NCBI RefSeq assembly: GCF_000331735.1
Contig: NC_020126.1
Location: 3,410,001-3,474,000 of the forward strand
Reading direction: 5' to 3'
Source of the DNA: Myxococcus stipitatus DSM 14675
GTDB lineage: Bacteria > Myxococcota > Myxococcia > Myxococcales > Myxococcaceae
DNA: 64,000 nt
Made by a program: the position numbers and the translations under genes. Numbering within the stretch: the stretch's first letter is position 1; each line of letters starts with the position of its first letter. Below are positions 32,803 through 41,923 of this stretch, in pieces. Below the pieces are notes generated by a model. The model ran no database searches. It saw only the letters and a program-made list of their open reading frames with translations, and was not told where the DNA came from.

Positions 32803-35046
32803 TCAGAACAGCTCCACCCGCACGGGGATGATGCTGTCGTTGCGCGTGCCGTCCCCGAGCTGCCCTTCCGTGTTCGCGCCCCACGCCCAGGTGGTGCCGT
32901 CCGAGCGCATCGCCATGGAGTGGTGGTCTCCCGCGATGACGGACACCACGCCGCTCATGCCCGCGACCATCACCGGGACATGGCGGTTGGTGAGCGAGCC
33001 GTCCCCAATCTGGCCATCGAAGTTGAAGCCCCACGCGCGCACCGTGCCGTCCGAGCGCAGCGCCAGCGAGTGGTAGTCCCCCGCGGCGATGGACACGACG
33101 CCCGTCAGGTTCGACACCGGTCCCGGCGCGTTCAAGCTCGCGAGCGCCCCGTTCCCCAGCTGGCCCGAGCCGTTGTAACCCCAGGACCACACGGTGCCGT
33201 CCGAGCGCAGCGCCAGGGAGTGATATCCCCCCGCGGTGATGGCGGTCACCGAGCTCAGGCCCACGGCCTGCACGGGCAGGATGTGCCAGTTGTTCGTCCC
33301 GCTCCCAATCTGCCCGTCGAAGTTGTAGCCCCAGGCCCACACCGTGCCGTCGCCGCACAGCGCCAGCGAGTGACTGTGTCCCGCCGCGATGGCGGTCACC
33401 CCCGAGAGCCCCGCCACCTGCACGGGCTGGTTCTGGTCCACCGTGCCGCCGTTGCCCAGCTGGCCGTAGCGATTGAACCCCCAGGCCCACACCGTGCCGT
33501 CCGTCCGCAGCGCGAGCGAGTGGTACGCCCCCGCGGAGATGGCGGTGATGCCCGACAGGCCGAGGACGCGCACGGGCTGCGACGTGTTGGCGTTCGTCCC
33601 ATCGCCGACCTCGCCCCGGCTGTTGACGCCCCAGGCCCAGACCGTCGTGTCGCCCTTGAGGACCACCGTGTGCCGGTTCCCGGCGACCACGGACACCGCG
33701 CCCGTCAGGCCCGTGAGCGCGGGCGTCAGCTTGTCGGCGCCGATTCCATTGCCCAGCTGCCCGTCCTCGTTGTCGCCCCAGCTCCACACGCGCCCCGCCG
33801 AGTCCCGGTAGACCGAGTGCAGCTGTCCCGAGGCCACGCCCGGATTGCCGAGCGTGGTGGTGGCCACCCTCACCGGGGACATCCGAGGCTGGTATGTGCC
33901 ATCTCCCAGCTGCCCGAAGACATTGTCACCCCAGGACCACACGGTGCCGTCCGCGCGCAGGGTCAGCGAGTGCTTGAAGCCCGCCACCAGGGTGATGCCG
34001 CCGCTGAGTCCGGCCTGGATGGGCAGCAGGCTGCTGGTCATGTTCCCGTTGCCCAGCTGGCGATAGCGATTGTCGCCCCACGCCCACACCGCGCCATCCG
34101 AGCGGACCGCCAGCGAGTGGTAGTTGCCCGCCACCGCGGCCATGACGTCCGTCAGCCCCACCTGCGCGGGCACGGAGCGCTGGGTCGTCGTCCCATCTCC
34201 CAGTTGCCCCATGGTGTTGAGTCCCCACGTCCACGCCGTGCCATTCGAGCGCAAGGCCACACAGTGCGACGCCCCCGCGGAGAGCGTCACCACGCCGGTG
34301 AGGCCGAGCACCTGCAAGGGATTGCCGCGTGTCGTCACCGTCCCATCCCCGAGCTGCCCGCTCCGGTTGTCGCCCCATGCCCACACCGTGCCGTCCGCGC
34401 GCAGCGCCAGGGTGGTGTTCCCACCCGCCGCCACCGCGATGACCCCCCCGAGCCCCGGCACCTGCACGGGCACGGACGAGCTCCCCGCCGTGAGCGGCCC
34501 CAGCTGGCGATAGCGATTGTCGCCCCAGGCCCACACCGTGCCGTCGCTGCGCAGGGCCGCGGAGTGGGCGAACCCGGAGGCGACGGAGAGCACGCCCGAC
34601 AGGCCCTGCACTTGGACCGGCTCGGCGCTGACCGCCGTGCTCCCCGTGCCCAGCTGCCCCGAATAGTTGTCGCCCCAGGCCCACACCGTGCCGTCGCTGC
34701 GCAGCGCCAGGGAGTGAGAGTCCCCCGACGCCACCGCCACCGCGTCCGTGAGGTTCTTCACCTTCACGGGGGTCGGGCTGTTGGTGAACAGGCCATTGCC
34801 GAGCTGTCCCTGGCGATTGAAGCCCCACGCCCAGACCGAGCCATCCGAGTGGACCCCCACCGAATGGTATTGCCCCAGCGACAGCCGGGCGACGGAGGCG
34901 CGGCCCGCGAGCGCCGCCCGTGTCTGGTCCACCGGAGCCCGGGCCTGGGGGAGGTCCTGTCCACACCCCAGCCACAGGCACACGCCCAGGAAGAGCCCCA
35001 GGGGCCAGCGCAACGTCAATGCCAGACGCGATGCAGGTGCGGCCAT
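32803..35046 (-). CDS. Lipoprotein with 14 RCC1 repeats (double seven-bladed propeller)
   Basis: A 747-residue protein with AGGAGGAG before the ATG. The signal ends in a lipobox (LWLGC). From about residue 50 I count 14 repeats of about 50 residues, each with a variant of SLALRSDGTVWAWGDN followed by GQLGDG; the WAWG or WSWG core is kept in nearly all. RCC1 repeats fold seven to a propeller, so 14 would make two propellers. Such domains bind proteins or other ligands; nothing suggests a nucleotide-exchange role here. The DNA repeats are diverged at silent sites, so the array is old. It lies 24 bases after the cytochrome gene in the same operon. Confidence 0.88.
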   Translation of the reverse strand: MAAPASRLALTLRWPLGLFLGVCLWLGCGQDLPQARAPVDQTRAALAGRASVARLSLGQYHSVGVHSDGSVWAWGFNRQGQLGNGLFTNSPTPVKVKNLTDAVAVASGDSHSLALRSDGTVWAWGDNYSGQLGTGSTAVSAEPVQVQGLSGVLSVASGFAHSAALRSDGTVWAWGDNRYRQLGPLTAGSSSVPVQVPGLGGVIAVAAGGNTTLALRADGTVWAWGDNRSGQLGDGTVTTRGNPLQVLGLTGVVTLSAGASHCVALRSNGTAWTWGLNTMGQLGDGTTTQRSVPAQVGLTDVMAAVAGNYHSLAVRSDGAVWAWGDNRYRQLGNGNMTSSLLPIQAGLSGGITLVAGFKHSLTLRADGTVWSWGDNVFGQLGDGTYQPRMSPVRVATTTLGNPGVASGQLHSVYRDSAGRVWSWGDNEDGQLGNGIGADKLTPALTGLTGAVSVVAGNRHTVVLKGDTTVWAWGVNSRGEVGDGTNANTSQPVRVLGLSGITAISAGAYHSLALRTDGTVWAWGFNRYGQLGNGGTVDQNQPVQVAGLSGVTAIAAGHSHSLALCGDGTVWAWGYNFDGQIGSGTNNWHILPVQAVGLSSVTAITAGGYHSLALRSDGTVWSWGYNGSGQLGNGALASLNAPGPVSNLTGVVSIAAGDYHSLALRSDGTVRAWGFNFDGQIGDGSLTNRHVPVMVAGMSGVVSVIAGDHHSMAMRSDGTTWAWGANTEGQLGDGTRNDSIIPVRVELF

Positions 35047-35070
35047 GGACTCCTCCTGTGACGGGGACCT

Positions 35071-36219
35071 TCAGCGACGGCACCAGGACTCGCCTTCGGG
35101 GTCCTTGCAGCCGTCCACCACCCACCGGGCGATGAGCCGCCGCAGCTCCACGGGGAGCTCCAAGCCCGCCATGGGCATGCCGGGCTTCGCGGCGACGAGC
35201 CCGTGCTCGGCCTCCAGGGCGCGCGTCTCCAGCCGGCGCCAGTACTCCTCGCCCGACTTCTTGCGCAGGTAGGCCTTGAGCCCCTCCGCGCTCGCGGTGA
35301 AGGCCCCCGCCGCGCGAGGGCTCGTCGCATGGCAGTGCACACACGTGGCATCCCTGAAGAACGGCCCCCAGAGATACGCGAGCATCGCCCGCGGCACCTG
35401 GACGGGCACCGCGGAGCGCTCGAGCGAGAGGGCCGCGACGCGGGCGTCCACCTCGCGCTCCTTCTCCTGTCGCAGCTCGCCGAAGAAGCGGTGCAGCAGC
35501 TTCGCCTCGTCCAGCGTGAGCGGCACCTCGGGCATCCGCCGGTCTGGATGGGCATACGGCGGCTGCGCGCGGCTGTAGGCGTACGTCCACTCCGGCGTGT
35601 AGAGCCCCAGCGCCACCCCGTCCCGGCCCGAGAGCGGCTTGGGGCCCGAGTGACAGGCGGCGCAGCGGGCCGTCCAGAGGGACTCGGCGGTGGCCTTCTC
35701 GGCGTGGGTCAGCCGGGCGGGAGGTGGGCCGACAGCCGCGCTGCGCACCGAGAGGAGCTTCGCGATGTCCTTCTCATCCCGCGCCAGGAGCTCCGGGTAC
35801 GCCATCATCCGGGGCGCGCGGCTTCCTTCCGTGGGCGAGAGCGTGCTGGGGCGCTTCAAGAAGGCCGCCAGTCCCCTCGCGGAGATGCGCGGGATGTCCC
35901 GCCCGGGAGGCTGGAGCACCTCGGGCGCGTTCATGTACGACAGCGGCGTGGTGGCCAGGTGCACCAGCTTGTCCTCGCGCACGGGGACGGCGAAGTAGCG
36001 CGGGTCTGGCTCCCGCTTCTGCCGCTTGCGCGCGACGTCGTTGATTTCGGCGTGACAGCCGAAGCACTGGCTGTCGGTCCATCGCCCCAGGCCATTGGCG
36101 AAGCGCGCCTCGGGCTCCGTGCGCCGCGCGGTGTGGCAGCCCGTGCACTCCTGGGCCACGACCCCCTTGGCCCCCGCGAGCCCGCCCCACAGGAGCGCGA
36201 GGACCCAGAGTGCCCTCAC
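35071..36219 (-). CDS. Exported tetraheme cytochrome c family protein
   Basis: A 382-residue periplasmic or exported protein with a signal peptide (cleavage near AKG or VVA, residues 18-22). Four CxxCH heme motifs are visible: CTGCH (Cys25), CFGCH (Cys52), CAACH (Cys186) and CVHCH (Cys293). The spacing suggests one N-terminal pair and two single-heme modules, rather like di-heme peroxidase or DUF1592-type helpers, but no family is certain. The GTG start overlaps the stop of the upstream lipoprotein gene in a GTGA arrangement, so translation is probably coupled. It implies electron transfer in whatever this operon does. Confidence 0.83.
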   Translation of the reverse strand: MRALWVLALLWGGLAGAKGVVAQECTGCHTARRTEPEARFANGLGRWTDSQCFGCHAEINDVARKRQKREPDPRYFAVPVREDKLVHLATTPLSYMNAPEVLQPPGRDIPRISARGLAAFLKRPSTLSPTEGSRAPRMMAYPELLARDEKDIAKLLSVRSAAVGPPPARLTHAEKATAESLWTARCAACHSGPKPLSGRDGVALGLYTPEWTYAYSRAQPPYAHPDRRMPEVPLTLDEAKLLHRFFGELRQEKEREVDARVAALSLERSAVPVQVPRAMLAYLWGPFFRDATCVHCHATSPRAAGAFTASAEGLKAYLRKKSGEEYWRRLETRALEAEHGLVAAKPGMPMAGLELPVELRRLIARWVVDGCKDPEGESWCRR

Positions 36220-36545
36220 GGCGCGCTCGCTCCCGGCCGGGTGAGCTTGACGCGCGAGGGGTCCTCATCGGCCGTGGCGAGCCCTTGCATCACCTCGCGG
36301 AAGTCCGCGGACGTGGCCTCTCCGGGCAGGCTGTTGCAGGCGCGATAGGCGCCCACCACGGCATAACCAGACACCGTCCAGCTCGTCTGGGAGGCCCCCG
36401 TGGGCGGCGGCACCTTGGCGACGATGCACTCCTGGAGCCGCTGCTTGCGCTGCTCGGGTGTCTCCCGCGGATTCGATTCGCTGCCACAGCCCGCGCACGC
36501 CATGCATCCAACGAGTCCCATCAGGACCCAGGTCCATCGTGTCAT
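36216..36545 (-). CDS. Small lipoprotein
   Basis: A 109-residue protein. The start MTRWTWVLMG at 36545 follows GGGAG and is preferred over the one at 36584. A hydrophobic signal ends in ACAGC, a lipobox. The mature part is about 90 residues, with two further Cys (QECIV and RACNS) that may form a disulfide. No family recognised. Its stop overlaps the start of the tetraheme cytochrome, which suggests that the two products work together. Confidence 0.72.
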   Translation of the reverse strand: MTRWTWVLMGLVGCMACAGCGSESNPRETPEQRKQRLQECIVAKVPPPTGASQTSWTVSGYAVVGAYRACNSLPGEATSADFREVMQGLATADEDPSRVKLTRPGASAP

Positions 36546-36632
36546 CTGGAAGTCTCCCGAGCGGGGAGCGGCCTGGGGCTCCATGGCCGCTCCCGGCTGC
36601 TGATGTGAGGAATCTGGACAGCGGTGGACGTC

Positions 36633-37457
36633 CTAGCCGAAGTGGATGACCAGCGGCGAGGGCGTGCAGATGGTGGCGGGGTTGGTGGCCGTGGCCGGCG
36701 CCATCGTCGCCGTCTGCGCCGCCAGGTCCAGGACGAAGGACCTGATGTAGGCCTCCCAGCCCACCTGCGGGTCCTGCGTGACGAAGAGGGAGGGATTGTT
36801 CTGGGCCAGCTTGCTGGACTCGAAGAGCACGTCCCAGCTGTTGCCCGACACGCCGCCGCCAGGCGTCGTCTGGAGCGCTCCGGCCGTCACCAGGGCCTGG
36901 TTGATGGCGGGCACGCTCAGGAGCGCGCTGGTGGGCGTGCAGAGCGGCACGGTGGCGCGCAGGGTGATGACCGGGTTGGCGGCGATGTGGGCGCGCACCA
37001 GGGCCTCGTCCGTGGGCATGAAGTGGATGCTGAGGCCGCAGACGAGCGGATAGTTGCCGCCGACGATCTTGGGCTTGTAGCTGGCGGGCATTCCGCTCAG
37101 CAGGTCCAGGATGCCCTGCGTGGGCTGGCAGGAGCCGGACGACGGAAGCGGCAGCAGCCGCGCGTCGGTGATGCCGTGGCGGGTGATGAAGCCGTTGTAG
37201 AGGTCCTGCGTGTGGGCGGTGGGGTGGAGGTTGACGAAGAGCCGCCGCATCCCTCCCACGGTGGCGGTGGAGTCGGTCGCCACCTGCACGTACTGGGTAT
37301 AGAAGACGGGGCCACGGTTCATGCCCATGTAGGGGATGAACACCATCTCGGACTCGCGGAGGGTGCGCGCGTGGTCCAGTGGGGGCTCCGTCTGGGCAAC
37401 GGCCGGAGCCGCCAGGAGACAGAGCAGGGCTGAGACAGAGAGCGGAAGCAATCGCAT
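36633..37457 (-). CDS. Secreted protein of unknown family
   Basis: A 274-residue protein with a clear signal peptide (MRLLPLSVSALLCLLAAPAVAQ). The mature protein is beta-rich with four spaced Cys (SCQPT, VCGLS, LCTPT, ICTPS), consistent with disulfides outside the cytoplasm. Motifs such as MVFIPYMGMNRGPVFYTQYVQ and RRLFVNLHPT are distinctive, but I do not recognise them. The start at 37457 is chosen for the signal peptide. It is second in the six-gene operon, 93 bases after the 420-residue protein. Confidence 0.72.
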   Translation of the reverse strand: MRLLPLSVSALLCLLAAPAVAQTEPPLDHARTLRESEMVFIPYMGMNRGPVFYTQYVQVATDSTATVGGMRRLFVNLHPTAHTQDLYNGFITRHGITDARLLPLPSSGSCQPTQGILDLLSGMPASYKPKIVGGNYPLVCGLSIHFMPTDEALVRAHIAANPVITLRATVPLCTPTSALLSVPAINQALVTAGALQTTPGGGVSGNSWDVLFESSKLAQNNPSLFVTQDPQVGWEAYIRSFVLDLAAQTATMAPATATNPATICTPSPLVIHFG

Positions 37458-37550
37458 GGAAGAGTGGGGTCGGGTTGGAGGAGGGAGGACAGGGGCGGGA
37501 GCCCACACGAAGCGGGCCCCCGCCCCCGAGAATCGAGCGAGCGTCTGCGA

Positions 37551-38813
37551 TTACGGCTGGCCCAGCAGGGCGCGGCAGCCCGCGTCCTCCATGTTCCAGT
37601 TGACGCGGCCCATCTCGAAGCCGTCCTTCAGGCACGTGACGTTCAGGTTCGTCTTGACCTGGAAGTCGGTGGGGCCGGGGTTGTACTGCAGGTAGATGGT
37701 CTCGTTGCGCTCGAGGATGAGCTTCTCGTAGTTGGCGCGCAGGGTGAAGATGGAGTTGGTCTGGTTGGAGACCTGGCCGTTGACCGGCGTCGTGTAGCGG
37801 CGGACCTCGTTGAAGAGCTCGTCCTGGAGGCGGTTCTGGACGGCGTTCACGACGTTGATGAAGTTGGCGTCATTGGGCGCGGTGGGACCCCAGACATTGT
37901 TGTTGAGGTACTCGATGCGGATGCCGCAGGTGTTCTCCGCGGAGCAGGTGACCAGGCGCTCGAAGAAGCCGCGGACCTCGATGTCCACGCAGGAGCGCAG
38001 GTGGAAGGCGGCGAAGGTGCTGGCCTGCTCGAAGAGCGAACGCCAGTTCACCGTGAAGCGCGCCTGACGGGTGAGGTTGTGGGTCTTGATGTCCCAGTCA
38101 ATCTGCGCCGTCATGATGTTGTCCCATTGCGCGCCGGTGGCCATCAGCGTGCGGAGCTGAGGCGTCCACCCGGGCAGCGTGGTCGCCTGGAAGGCGATGT
38201 CCTGGGCCACGACGCTACCACCGAGGGTAGGCATCGTGTTGAACTTATACATCACGTTCGTGTCGAGGTCGTAGGGCTGGGTGGGGTCGATGCGCGTGAA
38301 GCACTTGGGCACGCGCACGTCACGGCCGTTGACGACGATGATTTCAAACTGGCAATCCACCTCCACGCGGCCGTTGGGCGGCGCATAGCCGGAGAGCAGG
38401 AATTGGGTGGTGGACCGCGCCGCCGGAGCGGGGGCGATCTGGAAGCCCTTGGCGGCGGCCTCCTGGGACAGCTTGTTCAGCGCGCCCAGGTCGCTGGTGG
38501 TGGAGAAGGAGCCACCCAGGTTCGCCAGCTCCAGGCCGGCGAAGTAGCCGAACGTGGGGACGAACGCGGTCGCCTGGAAGCGCGGGATGGGGCTGGGCGT
38601 CGACGGGGACTGCACCGCGACACCGCCACGGCGGGGGACATAATAGACGAGGTTGAGATTGTCCGTGTCACCCAGGAGGGTGAACGCGTCCTGGACCTGG
38701 GGAGAGAAGTGCTGCGACACGGGCCGGGCGGACGGCGACATCGGCGCCGCCAGGGCTTGGGTCGCGGTGAAAGACAGCGCGGCGACGGCTGCTGCTGAGA
38801 GGAGCTTCTTCAT
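37551..38813 (-). CDS. Secreted protein of unknown family, first gene of the exported operon
   Basis: A 420-residue protein starting MKKLLSAAAV with a textbook signal peptide (cleavage after ALA, residue 23). The open frame runs to 39389, but the upstream part is non-coding. The mature protein is beta-rich and contains six or more Cys, e.g. DCQFE, KCFTR, SCVDI, TCSAENTCG, TCLKDG and GCRALL. Aromatic strands such as LVYYVPRRGG and ETIYLQYNPG stand out. I do not recognise the family. Leading position in the operon suggests an abundant structural or substrate-binding component. Confidence 0.75.
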   Translation of the reverse strand: MKKLLSAAAVAALSFTATQALAAPMSPSARPVSQHFSPQVQDAFTLLGDTDNLNLVYYVPRRGGVAVQSPSTPSPIPRFQATAFVPTFGYFAGLELANLGGSFSTTSDLGALNKLSQEAAAKGFQIAPAPAARSTTQFLLSGYAPPNGRVEVDCQFEIIVVNGRDVRVPKCFTRIDPTQPYDLDTNVMYKFNTMPTLGGSVVAQDIAFQATTLPGWTPQLRTLMATGAQWDNIMTAQIDWDIKTHNLTRQARFTVNWRSLFEQASTFAAFHLRSCVDIEVRGFFERLVTCSAENTCGIRIEYLNNNVWGPTAPNDANFINVVNAVQNRLQDELFNEVRRYTTPVNGQVSNQTNSIFTLRANYEKLILERNETIYLQYNPGPTDFQVKTNLNVTCLKDGFEMGRVNWNMEDAGCRALLGQP

Positions 38814-39488
38814 GTGCTGACATTCCTTTGCGTGGCATGAGGAATGGAGGGCACACCTCTCCCGTGCCTGCGCGCCAATGGCTCGCAAACCCAATACGGG
38901 CGTACCGGTCCCCACGGAATGTCCGTGTGGAGCCGAGGCCGGGTTCCAGTGCGATGCGGCGGGATTCCCCCCCTTGCCCAAGAGACCTCGAGAGGTCTTG
39001 GACAATCGCATCCTAGTGAAGCCCGCAAGGACTGCCAGTGCGGGCTTCGTGAATTCGACTTTGTCTTGGAATGTTGCTCCATGGGTGAAGCGCGTCTGCC
39101 ATTTATTGGGGGTTCCCGAGGGGTCCAGGGGGGCTGAAGGCTGCGATTGAGCTGTGAATGACAGTTCGATGGAGGTGCGGAAGGAGGGGGCTTGGGTGCG
39201 CGCCGGCGGGCCGAGGACGTGGGCAGGGAGGTCGTGGACTCCGATTTGCCGCGTCACGACACGGTGCGTCCGAGTCGAGGGCGTGCGCGCCGCTGGGAGT
39301 AGAAGTCTCTCGTCTTGCTGCCTGCCCTGCGCTCCGCGTGTGGTGACCCACATCGTCGCCTGGACGCGGAGTGGGGGAGTGAGACGCATGAGTCGCGCGT
39401 CACCCGTGGGGATGGGCCGGCGCGCTGTAGCGAAGGACGCAACACATCACCACCGCGCGGTGGAAGTGTCCGCTACACTGCGGGGCCA
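38814..39488. other. Divergent intergenic region with structured segment
   Basis: About 675 bases between the starts of the exported operon (left) and the HxxxDG gene (right). It must hold both promoters. The segment 38953-39048 can fold into nested hairpins (annotated separately). The short open frames here lack ribosome binding sites and family matches. Confidence 0.55.
38953..39048. ncRNA. Candidate structured RNA or leader (two hairpins and a closing stem)
   Basis: CCAAG-A-GACCTC and GAGGTCTTGG form a hairpin at 38978-39001. GATGCG (38953-38958) can pair with CGCATC (39007-39012) around it. GAAGCCCGCA (39018-39027) and TGCGGGCTTC (39039-39048) form a perfect 10-base stem. No gene ends here, so a terminator for a known transcript is not expected. 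On the minus strand the structure would lie in the leader of the exported operon. On either strand it could be a small RNA. Confidence 0.35.
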
Positions 39489-41072
39489 ATGCAGTGGGTC
39501 ACCTCACCGGTGGGCTTGCGCGGGACACGTGCCATGGACGGCTCTGGTTCCTTTCCTTCCTTCGCCCTTCGCGGTGGCGAGGACGCGGTTGCCCGGGTTC
39601 GGGAGTCGATGGCGTACAAGTTCCCGCACTTCTCGCCGGTGGCGCGTCACGCGCTCGCCACGCTGGTGGGGCTCTGCGACGGCTGGCAGCGGACCTTCCC
39701 CTCGGCCAGGCCCTCCGGCGTGGTGCCGGAGCTGACGACGTGGGAGCGCTTCCTCTCCACCGAGCCGCGCTCGCGCCGCATCATGATGACGGTGCAGCCG
39801 CTCGGTGTGGACACCTCGGGGGGCCTCTGGGTCCCGGCGCTGCTGGGGCAGGTGGCTCGGTGGCACCGCGACACGCGAGGGCTGCGGCACCAGCAGCCCA
39901 CGGACGTCTGGGTGGCGGGGCTGGGCCGCGAGGGCATGGATGCCCGCCAGCGCGTGTCCGATGACAGCGTGCTCACGGTGGCCGTCACCTCGGAGGAGGG
40001 GGGCTTGCGGCTCATGCGACTGCCCCTGGAGGACGCGGCGCTGACGGTGGGCGCGGTGGCCTCTCGGCTGGCGGCGACGGTGCCCTGCTCGCTGGCGGAG
40101 GCGCGCCGGGCCGGGCTGCATCCCCAGGTGGTGGTGGACGCCGCGGGGCGGGGCTCGAGCGCCTGGACCTCTCATCTGTTGACGTCCAGCGCGTGGATGG
40201 GGGCGCGGGTGGAGCCCGTGACGGGCTCGCTGGAGCTGGCGTTCGACCATCTCGTGATGGACGGCTCCGCGATGATGGAGGTGTCGAGGGCCGTGGGGCT
40301 CGCGATGCCGCTCCGGGCCAAGGGCTACGGCGTGGGGGAGTGGCTCACGGGCACCGAGGAGCCGACGCCGCTGCTGCGCGTGGAGCTTCCCGAGCACATC
40401 GACTTCCGCAACCTCGCGTGCGCCGCGCTGGAGGCGCTGGCTCGCTCACACGCGGGGCTCCTGCGCGGGGAGAACCCCACCATGCTGGTGCCGGTGCTGC
40501 CCGACGCGCCGGCGTCCTTTCCCCGTCCGTGGCGGCGCATCCGCATCGCGGTGATTCCGTCGCGCACGCGGGAAGGGCCCGTGACTCCGGCCCAGGTCTC
40601 CGCGCTGCTCGAGCGCACGCGCGGTGAGGGAGGGATGCTGGATGACATCTTCTCCACGCTGTACTCCCCGTCGCTGCCCTGGTGGATGCCGTCGCTCACC
40701 ACGCACGGCTTCGCCTTCACGCCGGGCCTGCGGCAGGTGGCCGCGGCGCTGTGCGGCAACGCGCTGCTGTCGAAAATCACCCTCCAGGTGGAGGACGAAG
40801 CGACCCTGGAGCGGCACCCACCCCTCTTCTTCAACACCATGAGGCCGCTGCCCGCGGTCGGCGGCGGCGTGTCCCTGTGCGTGACGGAGGTGCTGTGCGC
40901 GACGCGCAAGGGCGTGCGCAAGCGCTTCTTCGGCGCTATCGCTGGGAGCGGCCCCTTCACCGGCCGGGAGCGACTCGCCGCGTTTCGCGCGGAGCTCGAG
41001 CGTGAGGTGAACCGTCGCGTTCGTCCGCAGGTCCTGCCTTTCCCCGTGCCCGCCGTCCCCTCCGGCGGTTGA
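39489..41072 (+). CDS. HxxxDG acyltransferase-like protein (CoA-dependent acyltransferase fold)
   Basis: A 527-residue protein. The start MQWVTSPVG at 39489 is provisional; ATG codons at 39534 and 39609 are alternatives, none with a strong ribosome binding site. The key motif is LELAFDHLVMDGSAMMEV (His254, Asp258, Gly259), which matches the HxxxDG active site of the chloramphenicol acetyltransferase/E2/NRPS condensation superfamily and is preceded by beta-strands as expected. No lipoyl or carrier domain is attached, so it probably acts on a CoA or carrier-bound acyl group. A PF10118-type gene follows directly, with a possible TTGA overlap. Substrate unknown. Confidence 0.62.
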   Translation: MQWVTSPVGLRGTRAMDGSGSFPSFALRGGEDAVARVRESMAYKFPHFSPVARHALATLVGLCDGWQRTFPSARPSGVVPELTTWERFLSTEPRSRRIMMTVQPLGVDTSGGLWVPALLGQVARWHRDTRGLRHQQPTDVWVAGLGREGMDARQRVSDDSVLTVAVTSEEGGLRLMRLPLEDAALTVGAVASRLAATVPCSLAEARRAGLHPQVVVDAAGRGSSAWTSHLLTSSAWMGARVEPVTGSLELAFDHLVMDGSAMMEVSRAVGLAMPLRAKGYGVGEWLTGTEEPTPLLRVELPEHIDFRNLACAALEALARSHAGLLRGENPTMLVPVLPDAPASFPRPWRRIRIAVIPSRTREGPVTPAQVSALLERTRGEGGMLDDIFSTLYSPSLPWWMPSLTTHGFAFTPGLRQVAAALCGNALLSKITLQVEDEATLERHPPLFFNTMRPLPAVGGGVSLCVTEVLCATRKGVRKRFFGAIAGSGPFTGRERLAAFRAELEREVNRRVRPQVLPFPVPAVPSGG

Positions 41073-41083
41073 AAGTCCCCCTC

Positions 41084-41923
41084 ATGGTCAATCCCCCTGA
41101 CCCTGGCCGAATCGTTCCAAGATTGAATGTGAAGTTCTCGTTCGATTCCACGTTCCCTCGCGTGTGGCATCACAACGGCTTGGGGTCCACTCACCTCTGG
41201 AACGGGCTGAACATGCTCTTCCCGGAGGGCGAGCGTTTCTTCGTCCGCAGCGTCAATCACTATCTCCCCTCGCTGAGTGACGCACCGGAGCTTCGCGCCC
41301 AGGTCAAGGCGTTCTTCGCCCAGGAAGGCAAACACGCCCGCGAGCACCAGGACTACATCGAGCTGCTCGAGTCGCAAGGGTTTGTCGTCACCGGCTTCAT
41401 GCGTGCCTATCACCGCATCGTCTGGGTTTTCATCTTCCGCACCTTCCCGCCCGCCTTGCGTCTGTCCATCACCGCCGCGCTGGAGCACTACACCGCCATC
41501 ATGGGCGAGAACACGCTGACGCTGGGGGTCTTCGCGGACGGGCATCCGGCGATGCGTGAGCTCATCGAGTGGCATGCGGCGGAGGAGATAGAGCACAAGG
41601 CGGTGGCCTTCGACGTGCTCCAGAAGGTGGCGCCGGGCTACGCGCTGCGGGTGGTGGGGATGCTCGCCGGCATCGTCGCGCTGTTCGGTTTCTGGTTCGC
41701 CGCGACGCTGACGCTGCTTCGGCAGGAGCGCGGGCTGGGATGGATGGGCATCTGGCGGGAGCTGCGCCGAGCGCACCGGAAGGACCCGGTGCTGGTGCGG
41801 GTCCTCTGGCGGGGCCTGGGGGAGTATCTGCGGCCGTCGTTCCATCCGCTGGACAATGACAACCTGGACCTCGCGCGAGCGCACCTGTCGCGGTTCGACA
41901 CACCGCGTGCAGAAGCCGCGTGA
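41084..41923 (+). CDS. PF10118-type predicted metal-dependent hydrolase
   Basis: A 279-residue protein. I chose the ATG at 41084; a TTG at 41069 would overlap the previous stop. The fold is helical, with metal-ligand motifs FAQEGKHAREHQDY, LEHYTAIMGE and WHAAEEIEHKAVAFDV in the order expected for the PF10118 (COG3687) family, whose ExxH motifs suggest a dinuclear metal site. One hydrophobic segment (VVGMLAGIVALFGFWFAATL) lies at about residues 188-207, so it may be membrane-attached. The function of the family is unproven. It is in tandem with the HxxxDG protein and likely co-transcribed. Confidence 0.78.
   Translation: MVNPPDPGRIVPRLNVKFSFDSTFPRVWHHNGLGSTHLWNGLNMLFPEGERFFVRSVNHYLPSLSDAPELRAQVKAFFAQEGKHAREHQDYIELLESQGFVVTGFMRAYHRIVWVFIFRTFPPALRLSITAALEHYTAIMGENTLTLGVFADGHPAMRELIEWHAAEEIEHKAVAFDVLQKVAPGYALRVVGMLAGIVALFGFWFAATLTLLRQERGLGWMGIWRELRRAHRKDPVLVRVLWRGLGEYLRPSFHPLDNDNLDLARAHLSRFDTPRAEAA

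Noticed and set aside
32473-35061. 862-codon open frame on the plus strand and apparent DNA repeats of about 150 bases
   Set aside because: Antisense to the RCC1 repeat gene. The DNA periodicity comes from the protein repeats; it has no unique spacers and is not a CRISPR array.
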